From positions 1 to 64,000 of the forward strand of contig JAOARQ010000024.1 in the NCBI GenBank assembly GCA_025210455.1: a stretch of DNA of 64,000 nucleotides, in the 5' to 3' direction. The stretch is from Pelagimonas sp. GTDB taxonomy: Bacteria; Pseudomonadota; Alphaproteobacteria; Rhodobacterales; Rhodobacteraceae. Positions 28,430 through 35,309 of this stretch are shown here, piece by piece. A model generated the notes under the pieces. The model was not told the origin of the DNA. It worked only from the letters and a program-made list of their open reading frames with translations, and searched no databases. Position 1 is the first letter of the stretch, and each line of letters starts with the position of its first letter. A program made the translations under genes and the position numbers.

Positions 28430-29875
28430 ATGAAATCTTATTGGCAAAACTACATCGACGGTGCCTGGGTCGATGGCGGCGCGGGCCGCATTGATGTTGT
28501 GAACCCGGCCACAGGTGAAAAACTGGCTGAACATGCGCTGGCCGATGCCGCCGATGTTGACCGCGCCGTTCAGGCGGCCCGCCGCGTGCATCTGTCGGGC
28601 CTGCTGTCCGATCTGCGCCCCGTTGAACGGGGCCGCAAGGTGCAGGCCATGGGCCGCTATCTGCTGGATCACAAAGACGAAATTGCACAGGTTCTGACAT
28701 TGGAACAGGGCAAACCCCTGTGGGAATCCATCGTCGAAATCGAAGGGGCCGCGCGCTATTTCGAATATTACGGCAATCAGGCGGAAACCGTTGAAGGCCG
28801 TTCAATCCCGCTGGGCAGATCCTATTTCGATTTCACCACCTACGAACCTTTCGGGGTCTCAGCCCAGATCATCCCCTGGAACTATCCGGTGGAAATGACC
28901 GCGCGTTCGCTTTCGGCAGCGCTGGCCACGGGCAATGCCTGTGTGATCAAAACCCCAGAGCTCACCCCACTGACCAATGCCTGGTTTGCCCATGCCGCCG
29001 AAGCGGTGGACCTGCCCAAAGGCGCGGTCAATATCCTGTGTGGACTGGGCCATGAGGCGGGCGCAGCCCTTTCCGCCCATCCGCAGGTCAATCAGATCGT
29101 CTTTACCGGCTCGGTGCCCACCGGCGTGGCCATCGCCACCACCGCCGCACAGAACGTGGTGCCCTGTGTGCTGGAACTGGGGGGCAAATCCGCCGCCATC
29201 GTGCATGACGATGCCGATCTTGAGGCCTTTGAAAACGATGTGCGCTGGGGGATCTTCTTTAATGCCGGTCAGGTCTGCTCTGCCATGTCGCGGGTGATTG
29301 TCCATGACAGCGTGCATGATCAACTGGTTGACCGCCTGACCTCCATGGCCTCACAGCTGACGGTCAAGCCGGGCATCGACCAGCCCGCGTTCGGCCCAAC
29401 CATGGGCGCGATGGTCTCTGACGCCCAGCGCGATCGCGCCGCCGCCATGGTGCAGGTCGCACAGGAACAGGGCGCCAAAATCGCCACAGGCGGCCATAAG
29501 CTGAACCGCCCCGGTGCCTTTCTGGAACCCACGATCCTCACTGATGTGACCCCGGATATGACCATTGCCAATGACGAAGTCTTTGGCCCGGTGCTCTCTG
29601 TGCTCAGGTTCTCGGATGACGCGCAGGCGATTGAGATCGCCAATGGCACCCCCTATGGGCTGGTCGCCGGTGTCTTTACCCGCGATCTTGATCGCGCCAC
29701 ACAGGCCGCCCGCCAGTTGCGCGCAGGCCAGGTCTTTGTCAATGAGTGGTACGCAGGCGGGGTCGAAACCCCCTTTGGTGGCTATGGCAAATCCGGCTAC
29801 GGGCGCGAAAAGGGGCGCGAAGCCCTGTGGAACTATGTTCAGACAAAAAACGTCGCCATCAAATTGAAAGGCTAA
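28430..29875 (+). CDS. Aldehyde dehydrogenase (betaine-aldehyde-type family)
   Basis: A 481-residue ALDH. It has PWNYPVEMTARSLSAALATGNA, FTGSVPTG, the general base LELGGKSA and the catalytic cysteine in NAGQVCSAMSR. The C-terminus has NEWYAGGVETPFGGYGKSGYGREKG. Acting after a Rieske oxygenase it may oxidise an aldehyde released by C-N cleavage or by demethylation; the specific aldehyde is unknown. It follows the Rieske gene by 61 bases, a gap filled by a palindromic hairpin that may reduce expression of downstream genes. Confidence 0.88.
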   Translation: MKSYWQNYIDGAWVDGGAGRIDVVNPATGEKLAEHALADAADVDRAVQAARRVHLSGLLSDLRPVERGRKVQAMGRYLLDHKDEIAQVLTLEQGKPLWESIVEIEGAARYFEYYGNQAETVEGRSIPLGRSYFDFTTYEPFGVSAQIIPWNYPVEMTARSLSAALATGNACVIKTPELTPLTNAWFAHAAEAVDLPKGAVNILCGLGHEAGAALSAHPQVNQIVFTGSVPTGVAIATTAAQNVVPCVLELGGKSAAIVHDDADLEAFENDVRWGIFFNAGQVCSAMSRVIVHDSVHDQLVDRLTSMASQLTVKPGIDQPAFGPTMGAMVSDAQRDRAAAMVQVAQEQGAKIATGGHKLNRPGAFLEPTILTDVTPDMTIANDEVFGPVLSVLRFSDDAQAIEIANGTPYGLVAGVFTRDLDRATQAARQLRAGQVFVNEWYAGGVETPFGGYGKSGYGREKGREALWNYVQTKNVAIKLKG

Positions 29876-29878
29876 GGC

Positions 29879-30262
29879 ATGAGCACATTTGACGAAGATC
29901 TGTTCCTGAAAGGGCTGGAACAGCGCAAATCCACCCTTGGCGCGGAATATGTCGAAAAGAACCTCGCGGCTGCTGATGACTTTACCCGCCCCTTCCAGGA
30001 AGCCATGACAGCTTGGTGCTGGGGCTTTGGCTGGGGCGATGATGTGATCGACGCCAAGACCCGTTCGATGATGAATCTGTCGATGATCGGCGCTTTGGGT
30101 AAAATGCACGAATGGGAACTGCACTGCCGGGGCGCGATCAACAATGGCGTTACCCCCGAGGAAATCCGCGCCATCATCCATGTGATCGGCATCTATTGCG
30201 GCGTCCCGCAGGCGCTGGAATGTTTCCGCGCCGCCCGCAAGGTGCTGGAAGACCAAAGCTAA
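29879..30262 (+). CDS. Carboxymuconolactone decarboxylase family protein
   Basis: A 127-residue all-helical protein of the CMD/AhpD-like fold. It includes MTAWCWGFGWGDDVIDAKTRSM and the helix with LHCRGAINNGVTPEEIRAIIHVIGIYCGVP. The paired Cys-x-x-Cys of AhpD peroxidase-type members is absent, so a decarboxylase or lyase role, as in PcaC relatives, is more likely. It is the last gene of the rpiR-Rieske-ALDH operon, three bases after the ALDH stop, and is followed by a strong terminator. Confidence 0.82.
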   Translation: MSTFDEDLFLKGLEQRKSTLGAEYVEKNLAAADDFTRPFQEAMTAWCWGFGWGDDVIDAKTRSMMNLSMIGALGKMHEWELHCRGAINNGVTPEEIRAIIHVIGIYCGVPQALECFRAARKVLEDQS

Positions 30263-30270
30263 CGTCAAAG

Positions 30271-30296
30271 ACCCGCCAGATCGGCGGTTTTTTTTC
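30271..30296 (+). terminator. Rho-independent terminator after the carboxymuconolactone decarboxylase gene
   Basis: The stem CCGCC/GGCGG (30273-30277 with 30283-30287) around AGATC is followed by a run of eight T. It closes the rpiR-Rieske-ALDH-CMD operon just before the promoter of the photolyase gene. Confidence 0.85.
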
Positions 30297-30306
30297 ATAT
30301 AAAAAT

Positions 30307-30335
30307 TGATACCAAACCCGGCGCGCACCGTACTA
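30307..30335 (+). promoter_or_regulatory. Candidate RpoE-type promoter of the photolyase gene
   Basis: TGATAC (30307-30312), exactly 17 bases, then GTACTA (30330-30335). The spacing is identical to three better matches in this region. The -35 differs from TGATCC at one position. The predicted leader to the photolyase ATG is about 165 bases and contains hairpins. Confidence 0.5.
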
Positions 30336-30370
30336 TTAACTGTGGCTTCAAAAGCCGGGGTATCCCGCAT

Positions 30371-30437
30371 TTGTTCCCCAGCGCCGCCCCGTGGGGGCGG
30401 AACGGCGCGGCCCAACAGGGGCTGTTGGGCGGAACAA
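30371..30437 (+). repeat. Hairpin-rich intergenic repeat (REP-like family 2), long copy
   Basis: The 67-base segment is bounded by TTGTTCC (30371-30377) and GGAACAA (30431-30437). It holds two palindromes: CCGCCCCGTGGGGGCGG (30384-30400) and CCCAACAGGGGCTGTTGGG (30411-30429). A shorter relative with AGCGCCGCCCCGTGGGGG is at 35186-35220. Confidence 0.6.
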
Positions 30438-30503
30438 AACGCTGGCTCTGCCTTTCAGGTTCAAAACCGCCAACACAGGTAAAACCAAAACGGAAATGCG
30501 CCC

Positions 30504-31916
30504 ATGACCTCCCCTATCCTGCTCTGGTTCCGCCGGGATCTGCGCCTCAGCGATCATCCCGCCCTGGCAGAAGCCGCGCAAAGCGGGCGGCCCGTCATTC
30601 CCGTTTTCCTGCTGGATGAGCTGGTCGAAACCTATGGGGCCGCGCCGAAATGGCGCTTGAATGCGGCGCTTGCACATTTCAGCCAGACCCTGACCGCCAT
30701 GGGATCCCGCCTGATCCTGCGGCGCGGCCCAGCCAAAGACACCCTGCTGCAACTGGCCAAAGACACCGGCGCCACTGACATCTGGTGGAGCCGCGCTTAT
30801 GATCCCCAAGCCATCACACGCGACACCGGGGTGAAATCCGCCCTGCGCGATGCGGGCCTGACCCCGCGCAGCTTTGCCGGGCATCTGCTATTCGAACCCT
30901 GGACCGTGGCCACCAAACAGGGCAGTTTTTTCAAGGTCTACACCCCCATGTGGCGCAATGTCCGCCAGATTGACGTGCCCAGCCCGGCCCCCACGGCGCA
31001 GACGCTGCCCACGCCAGACAACTGGCCCGCCAGCGATCAGCTGACAGACTGGGGGCTTGAAACCGCGATGAACCGCGGGGCCGCCACCCTTGCCCGCCAT
31101 GCGGTGATCGGCGAAACCTGCGCCCTGAACAGGCTGAATGACTTTCTCGCCGGGCCGGTCAAAACCTACAAAGAGATGCGCGATTTCCCGGCGCAGGATG
31201 CCACCTCACGCCTGTCGGAAAATCTGGCGTGGGGCGAAATTGGCCCGCGCACGATCTGGCATGCTGCCCTGCGCGCCCATCACGACGGCGCTGCCGGGGC
31301 CGAACATTTCCTCAAGGAAGTTGTCTGGCGCGAATTTGCCTATCACCTGATCTATCATTCCCCGCATATCACCACCCAGAACTGGCGCCCCGAATGGGAA
31401 GGCTTCCCTTGGTCAACTGAAGAAACAGATCAGGTTCTGCGCTGGAAACAGGGGCGCACGGGCATTCCTCTGGTCGACGCCGCAATGCGCGAACTTTACG
31501 TCACCGGCACCATGCACAACCGGGGGCGGATGATTGTTGGCTCCTTCCTGACAAAGCACCTGCTGACCGACTGGCGCATCGGGCTGCGCTGGTTCGAAGA
31601 CTGCCTGATCGACTGGGACCCCGCCGCCAACGCCATGGGCTGGCAATGGGTCGCAGGCTGCGGCCCGGATGCAGCCCCCTACTTCCGCATCTTCAACCCG
31701 GAAACACAGGCGCAGAAATTCGACGCCAAACAGGCCTATGTCCAACGCTTTGTCGCAGAGCTTGCCCCCAACTCCGGCGAAGACGCCCGCGCCTTTTTCG
31801 CAGCCTGCCCGCGCACTTGGGGCCTTTCCCCCGACGCCCGCTATCCCAACCCCGTTGTGTCATTGGCCGAGGGGCGCAAGCGCGCCCTGACCGCCTATGA
31901 AACGCACCGCAGCTGA
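30504..31916 (+). CDS. phrB: Class I CPD deoxyribodipyrimidine photolyase
   Basis: A 470-residue photolyase/cryptochrome. It has an N-terminal antenna-binding alpha/beta domain (MTSPILLWFRRDLRLSDHPAL) and a C-terminal FAD domain (about 200-460). The FAD domain shows the conserved GRTGIPLVDAAMRELYVTG and MHNRGRMIVGSFLTKHLL blocks, then ANAMGWQWVAGCGPDAAPYF. It repairs cyclobutane pyrimidine dimers in DNA with blue light. A candidate RpoE-type promoter precedes it and the rpoE gene follows, consistent with photolyase being part of the singlet-oxygen response in Rhodobacter relatives. Confidence 0.93.
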   Translation: MTSPILLWFRRDLRLSDHPALAEAAQSGRPVIPVFLLDELVETYGAAPKWRLNAALAHFSQTLTAMGSRLILRRGPAKDTLLQLAKDTGATDIWWSRAYDPQAITRDTGVKSALRDAGLTPRSFAGHLLFEPWTVATKQGSFFKVYTPMWRNVRQIDVPSPAPTAQTLPTPDNWPASDQLTDWGLETAMNRGAATLARHAVIGETCALNRLNDFLAGPVKTYKEMRDFPAQDATSRLSENLAWGEIGPRTIWHAALRAHHDGAAGAEHFLKEVVWREFAYHLIYHSPHITTQNWRPEWEGFPWSTEETDQVLRWKQGRTGIPLVDAAMRELYVTGTMHNRGRMIVGSFLTKHLLTDWRIGLRWFEDCLIDWDPAANAMGWQWVAGCGPDAAPYFRIFNPETQAQKFDAKQAYVQRFVAELAPNSGEDARAFFAACPRTWGLSPDARYPNPVVSLAEGRKRALTAYETHRS

Positions 31917-31981
31917 CGCCAAAAGCGAACGCAGCATCGCCACCAAAGGGGCAGAATGCACCTTTCCTGCGCAGCTTTTCC

Positions 31982-32252
31982 CCTAGGGTCAGGATGCCTT
32001 AATCGTGCACCACTGGTTGCTCAGTTTTTGTTCCTGACAAGGCACAGCCCACCTGGAATAGTGGTTCTATTTCAAAGGGCTGTAACGCAGTTCAGGGGCA
32101 AAAACTGACAAATCCTTCGGACGTTCGAAACGCTGCAAAGCAGCGCCTTTGAGCGCTTGCAATTGGATCCACCAGTTCCGGCGCGCCCAAAACCGCTGCT
32201 TTATTGCCTTTCGAACGCCAGTGGCGCAGGATTAAGGCATCCTGACCCTAGG
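31982..32252. mobile_element. MITE-like element with 23-bp perfect terminal inverted repeats
   Basis: Ends 31982-32004 and 32230-32252 are exact reverse complements over 23 bases, beginning CCTAGGGTCAGGATG. The 271-bp interior has no credible gene but contains a large imperfect hairpin (arms about 32021-32050 and 32078-32108). Short hairpins at 8405 and 28365 share the end sequence. No target-site duplication is obvious because the ends are themselves palindromic (CCTAGG). It lies between the photolyase stop and the rpoE promoter. Confidence 0.75.
32021..32108. repeat. Imperfect long hairpin inside the MITE-like element
   Basis: The left arm begins TCAGTTTTTGTTCCTGAC and the right arm ends CAGGGGCAAAAACTGA. 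Further inward, ACAGCCC pairs with GGGCTGT. Together they form an 88-base imperfect inverted repeat, giving a strongly folded transcript or cruciform. Confidence 0.65.
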
Positions 32253-32287
32253 CAGACCTCCACAGTTAAAAATTCGGAAATAAAAAT

Positions 32288-32316
32288 AGATCCAGATGGA
32301 ACCTACCGCCGTAAGT
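32288..32316 (+). promoter_or_regulatory. RpoE-type promoter of rpoE-chrR
   Basis: AGATCC (32288-32293), 17 bases, then GTAAGT (32311-32316). It begins 36 bases after the MITE-like element. The -10 ends only five bases before ATG 32322, implying a leaderless or nearly leaderless message and positive autoregulation by RpoE. Confidence 0.68.
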
Positions 32317-32321
32317 CTGAT

Positions 32322-32957
32322 ATGGCACAGGATATCATACATCTTAGCACTGCGCGCGCCCGGCCTGTTGGCGCGCCCCCAAGCAAGGGCGATTTCGTGC
32401 CACCAGACACACCCGGCTTTTCGGATCAGACCATCTGGATGATCGCCGTGCGCGACCACCGCGACCGCGCCGCCTTTGGGCGTCTGTTTGATCACTTTGC
32501 CCCGCGCCTTAAAGGGTTCATCATGAAAACCGGCGTCAGTGCCGCGCAGGCCGAAGAAATCGTGCAGGATGTCATGCTGACAGTCTGGCGCAAATCAGCC
32601 CAGTTTGATCCGCACCGCGCGCAGGTTTCGGCCTGGATCTATCAGATCACCCGCAATCGCCAGATTGATATCCTGCGCAAGGAAAACCGCCCGATGCCCG
32701 AAGAGCTGAAGGAAGAGCCCGGCGCAGAAAGCGACGCCAGCCAGATTGTCGGCCTCGAACAAGAGGTCAGCGCCGTGCGCCGCGCCCTGTCTGCCCTGAA
32801 ACCGGATCAGCGGGACATGATCGAAAAATCCTATCTGGGTGAACTGACCCATCAGGAAATCAGCGCCCAGACAGGGCTGCCACTTGGAACCATAAAATCA
32901 CGTATTCGACTAGGGATGGAGCGTCTGAGACACGAGTTGAAGGACCTCAAGCAATGA
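32322..32957 (+). CDS. rpoE: RpoE-type ECF sigma factor (singlet oxygen response)
   Basis: A 211-residue group IV sigma factor. Region 2 spans about 45-110 (VRDHRDRAAFGRLFDHFAPR and QDVMLTVWRKSAQFDP) and region 4 about 145-205 (LKPDQRDMIEKSYLGELTHQ and GTIKSRIRLGMERLR). It directs RNA polymerase to GATC-type promoters when released from ChrR. ATG 32322 gives an N-terminus of about 40 residues before the core; a start near 32438 would also keep the core domains. The stop overlaps chrR. Upstream in-frame codons run into the MITE and are not counted. Confidence 0.9.
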   Translation: MAQDIIHLSTARARPVGAPPSKGDFVPPDTPGFSDQTIWMIAVRDHRDRAAFGRLFDHFAPRLKGFIMKTGVSAAQAEEIVQDVMLTVWRKSAQFDPHRAQVSAWIYQITRNRQIDILRKENRPMPEELKEEPGAESDASQIVGLEQEVSAVRRALSALKPDQRDMIEKSYLGELTHQEISAQTGLPLGTIKSRIRLGMERLRHELKDLKQ

Positions 32958-33589
32958 CACAAGTGACCCACCATATCCCTGACGCCATGATGGCGGCCTA
33001 TGCGGCAGGTACACTCCCACATGCTTTTGCTGTGGTTGTTGCCACGCATCTGTCCATGTGCGCCACCTGCCGCGCTTCGCTGGCTGCCCATCAAAGTGTC
33101 GGCGGCGTGTTTCTGGAAGACAGCGACAGCGTTGCGGTATCCGACAGTCTGAAATCCGATCTCTTCGCACAGCTTGACGATCCTTTTGTGCCAGAACCCA
33201 TCTATGACCGCAGCGGCATCTATCCGGGCCCAATCATGGAGCTGCTCAAAGGCCGCCCCATCCACTGGAAGCGCGTCGGCATGGGCGTCCGGCAGGATAT
33301 CCTGTCAGAAGATCCCTCTGGCTCGGTGCGGCTGCTGTATATCCCGCCCGGCCAAGCCGTGCCCGATCACAGCCACGGCGGTTTAGAGCTGACACTGGTG
33401 CTTCAGGGCAGCTTTTCCGATGAAACCGGGCAGTTCGGCGTGGGCGATGTGGAAATCGCCGATGAGCATCTGGAACACACCCCCATCGCAGACGCAGGCG
33501 ATCCCTGCATCTGTCTGGCAGCCACCGATGCGCGCCTGAAATTCCGCGCCTTCATGCCCCGCCTGCTGCAACCGATCTTCAGGATCTGA
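32954..33589 (+). CDS. chrR: ChrR-type zinc anti-sigma factor
   Basis: A 211-residue two-domain anti-sigma factor. The N-terminal zinc anti-sigma domain has H6 or H7, H32, C36 and C39 (ATHLSMCATC). The C-terminal cupin domain has HSHGGLE, a glutamate and EHLEHTP as likely metal ligands. In Rhodobacter sphaeroides ChrR holds RpoE inactive until singlet oxygen or certain peroxides trigger its release; the same role is inferred here. ATGA overlap with rpoE supports balanced synthesis. A bidirectional terminator follows. Confidence 0.92.
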   Translation: MTQVTHHIPDAMMAAYAAGTLPHAFAVVVATHLSMCATCRASLAAHQSVGGVFLEDSDSVAVSDSLKSDLFAQLDDPFVPEPIYDRSGIYPGPIMELLKGRPIHWKRVGMGVRQDILSEDPSGSVRLLYIPPGQAVPDHSHGGLELTLVLQGSFSDETGQFGVGDVEIADEHLEHTPIADAGDPCICLAATDARLKFRAFMPRLLQPIFRI

Positions 33590-33609
33590 CACTAGACAAC
33601 TGACCATAA

Positions 33610-33638
33610 AAAAGGGCGCGAAACCAACGCGCCCTTTT
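33610..33638. terminator. Bidirectional terminator between chrR and the SDR gene
   Basis: An 11-bp perfect stem AAAAGGGCGCG / CGCGCCCTTTT with a seven-base loop separates convergent genes. The A and T tracts let it work in both directions. Confidence 0.88.
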
Positions 33639-34364
33639 CTATTTCCCTCGGTAAACCAGCCAATCCGGCAAATACCCCAGCCCCCGCATGACCCAGGAAA
33701 ACGGCGCTGGGAAATCCGTTCGAAAGCGGCGCCTTCCCATTGCCCTGACCACCCGCTGTGCCGCAGCCTCGGGCGTCATCAGCATCGGCATCTTGAACCC
33801 ATTCTTGGCCGTCAGCCGCGTTTCGATAAAGCCGGGATTGACCAGCCGCACCACCACACCGCTGTCTTTCAGATCAAAGCGCATGGTCTCGGCCAGACTG
33901 ACAAGCGCCGCCTTGCTGGCCCCATAGCCAATCGCCGCTGGCAATCCACGATAGCCCGCCAGCGATCCCACCAGCGTGATATCGCCCGCGCCCTGCGCCA
34001 CAAACTGAGGCACCACTTCGCCCAACACCCGCAAGGCGCCGGTAAAGTTCACGTCACACATCGCCAGCGCCGTCGCACTATCCCACTGGGTGGCGCGCAT
34101 CGGCACATAGGCCCCGGCGTTGTAAATCACCCCGTCGATCTGCCCCACCTCCTGCGCAGCCTGACGCACGGCCTGCGGATCGGTCACATCCAGCACCAAA
34201 GCACGGCTTTGCGGCAGCTCAGCGCATAGTGCGTTCAGGCGGTCGTGATTGCGCGCCGACAGGATCAACCGCGCGCCCTGCGCACTCAGCTGCTGCGCCA
34301 ACGCCCGGCCCAGCCCTTCGCTCGCCCCGACCAGCCAATAGGTCTTGTCTGCAAACCCAGTCAT
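33639..34364 (-). CDS. Short-chain dehydrogenase/reductase of the RpoE regulon
   Basis: A 241-residue SDR with VGASEGLGRALA (about 11-22), NAGAYVPM, the catalytic serine region LVGSLAGYRG and the YGASK Tyr-Lys pair. ATG 34364 overlaps the stop of the DUF1365 gene. Similar SDRs accompany DUF1365, FAD-oxidoreductase and Cfa-type genes in RpoE-ChrR clusters of other proteobacteria, where they are thought to take part in membrane lipid modification or repair. The substrate is unknown. Confidence 0.86.
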   Translation of the reverse strand: MTGFADKTYWLVGASEGLGRALAQQLSAQGARLILSARNHDRLNALCAELPQSRALVLDVTDPQAVRQAAQEVGQIDGVIYNAGAYVPMRATQWDSATALAMCDVNFTGALRVLGEVVPQFVAQGAGDITLVGSLAGYRGLPAAIGYGASKAALVSLAETMRFDLKDSGVVVRLVNPGFIETRLTAKNGFKMPMLMTPEAAAQRVVRAMGRRRFRTDFPAPFSWVMRGLGYLPDWLVYRGK

Positions 34365-35122
34365 TTCCCGGCGCTTTCCCCGTCCGAGATCAACAGATCG
34401 CTCGGTGGTTGCTTTTTCAAAAAGGGCGCGCGTTTCAGATAAAGGATCAGCGCCTGCCAATAGATCAGCGCCACCACACGCGCCGCGCCAAAGGGCCTGC
34501 GCAACGCGGCCCATAGCAGAGAACGGTTGGTGGCGGCTCTGCGTGGCCCAACCAGCGTCGCCAAGACCCCCTGATCGCCATTCACATAGTTGATGCGGAT
34601 ATTCACCAGATCCTCGGTCAGATCAAAATTGAAACGATACTGTCCCGCCACCTTCTGAAAGGGTGACACATGCATCAGCTTGTGCGCCAACAGCTGGTCC
34701 TTGCGGGTGATCGGACGGAAATCTTCATGGGCGCAGAAATAACAATGCCGCTGACCAAAGGTATTGTTCACCTCAGCCACAAAGGCGCGCGGCATCCCGT
34801 CAACCAGGGCAATCCAGAAACTGACCGGATTGAAATGAAACCACAGAAAGCTCGGCTGTGTCAGCAGCACCAGCTGCGCGCCATCCGGATCAAAGCCCCG
34901 CGCGCGCAGCACCTCGCGAAACCACGCAACGCCCTGTCCGTGATCGCGCGGCCCGCCATGGCGATGATCCCACAACGACCACAGGTTCCAGCGGTTGCGC
35001 GACAGCAGCAGCCTTGTCTCGCTGCTCAGATCGGTCAGCACAAAATCCACCCCATAGGTGAAAGCGTTCTTAAGCGTGCCTTTGCGGGCGTGATGGGTGC
35101 GGGCTTGGATATGGTCTAACAT
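34361..35122 (-). CDS. DUF1365 family protein
   Basis: A 253-residue protein of the DUF1365 family. It begins with the conserved THHARKGTLKNAFTYGVDFVL segment shortly after the start and contains SFLWFHFNPVSFWIAL, EVNNTFGQRHCY and KLMHVSPF. The function is not established. The family is regularly found beside the FAD oxidoreductase and Cfa-like methylase genes, as here, suggesting a shared lipid pathway. An excellent RpoE-type promoter abuts the start, so the message has almost no leader. Confidence 0.87.
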   Translation of the reverse strand: MLDHIQARTHHARKGTLKNAFTYGVDFVLTDLSSETRLLLSRNRWNLWSLWDHRHGGPRDHGQGVAWFREVLRARGFDPDGAQLVLLTQPSFLWFHFNPVSFWIALVDGMPRAFVAEVNNTFGQRHCYFCAHEDFRPITRKDQLLAHKLMHVSPFQKVAGQYRFNFDLTEDLVNIRINYVNGDQGVLATLVGPRRAATNRSLLWAALRRPFGAARVVALIYWQALILYLKRAPFLKKQPPSDLLISDGESAGK

Positions 35123-35130
35123 AGTCTCTG

Positions 35131-35159
35131 TCTTACGCGCGCGCGCTGGCGCAGGATCA
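35131..35159 (-). promoter_or_regulatory. RpoE-type promoter of the DUF1365-SDR operon
   Basis: On the minus strand TGATCC (35159-35154), 17 bases, then GTAAGA (35136-35131). This is the best match to the RpoE pattern in the window. The ATG of the DUF1365 gene (35122) is eight bases past the -10. Confidence 0.72.
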
Positions 35160-35185
35160 CTTTTTCACCGAAACACTTATGACTT

Positions 35186-35220
35186 AGCGCCGCCCCGTGG
35201 GGGAGGAACACCAACAGGCC
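35186..35220 (+). repeat. REP-like family 2, short copy
   Basis: AGCGCCGCCCCGTGGGGG, a GGAAC and CAACAGG occur in the same order as in the longer copy at 30371-30437. It lies between the two divergent RpoE-type promoters. Confidence 0.5.
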
Positions 35221-35249
35221 ATCCGAGCAGAATAAAAATGATCCCAATG

Positions 35250-35278
35250 TGATCCATTTCGCCGCAGCCCCCGTAACC
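35250..35278 (+). promoter_or_regulatory. RpoE-type promoter of the flavoprotein-cfa operon
   Basis: TGATCC (35250-35255), 17 bases, then GTAACC (35273-35278). It lies 31 bases upstream of the preferred start at 35310 and diverges from the DUF1365 promoter. Confidence 0.65.
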
Positions 35279-35309
35279 CATCACATATCAAATGCAAAAT
35301 GAGGACGGC

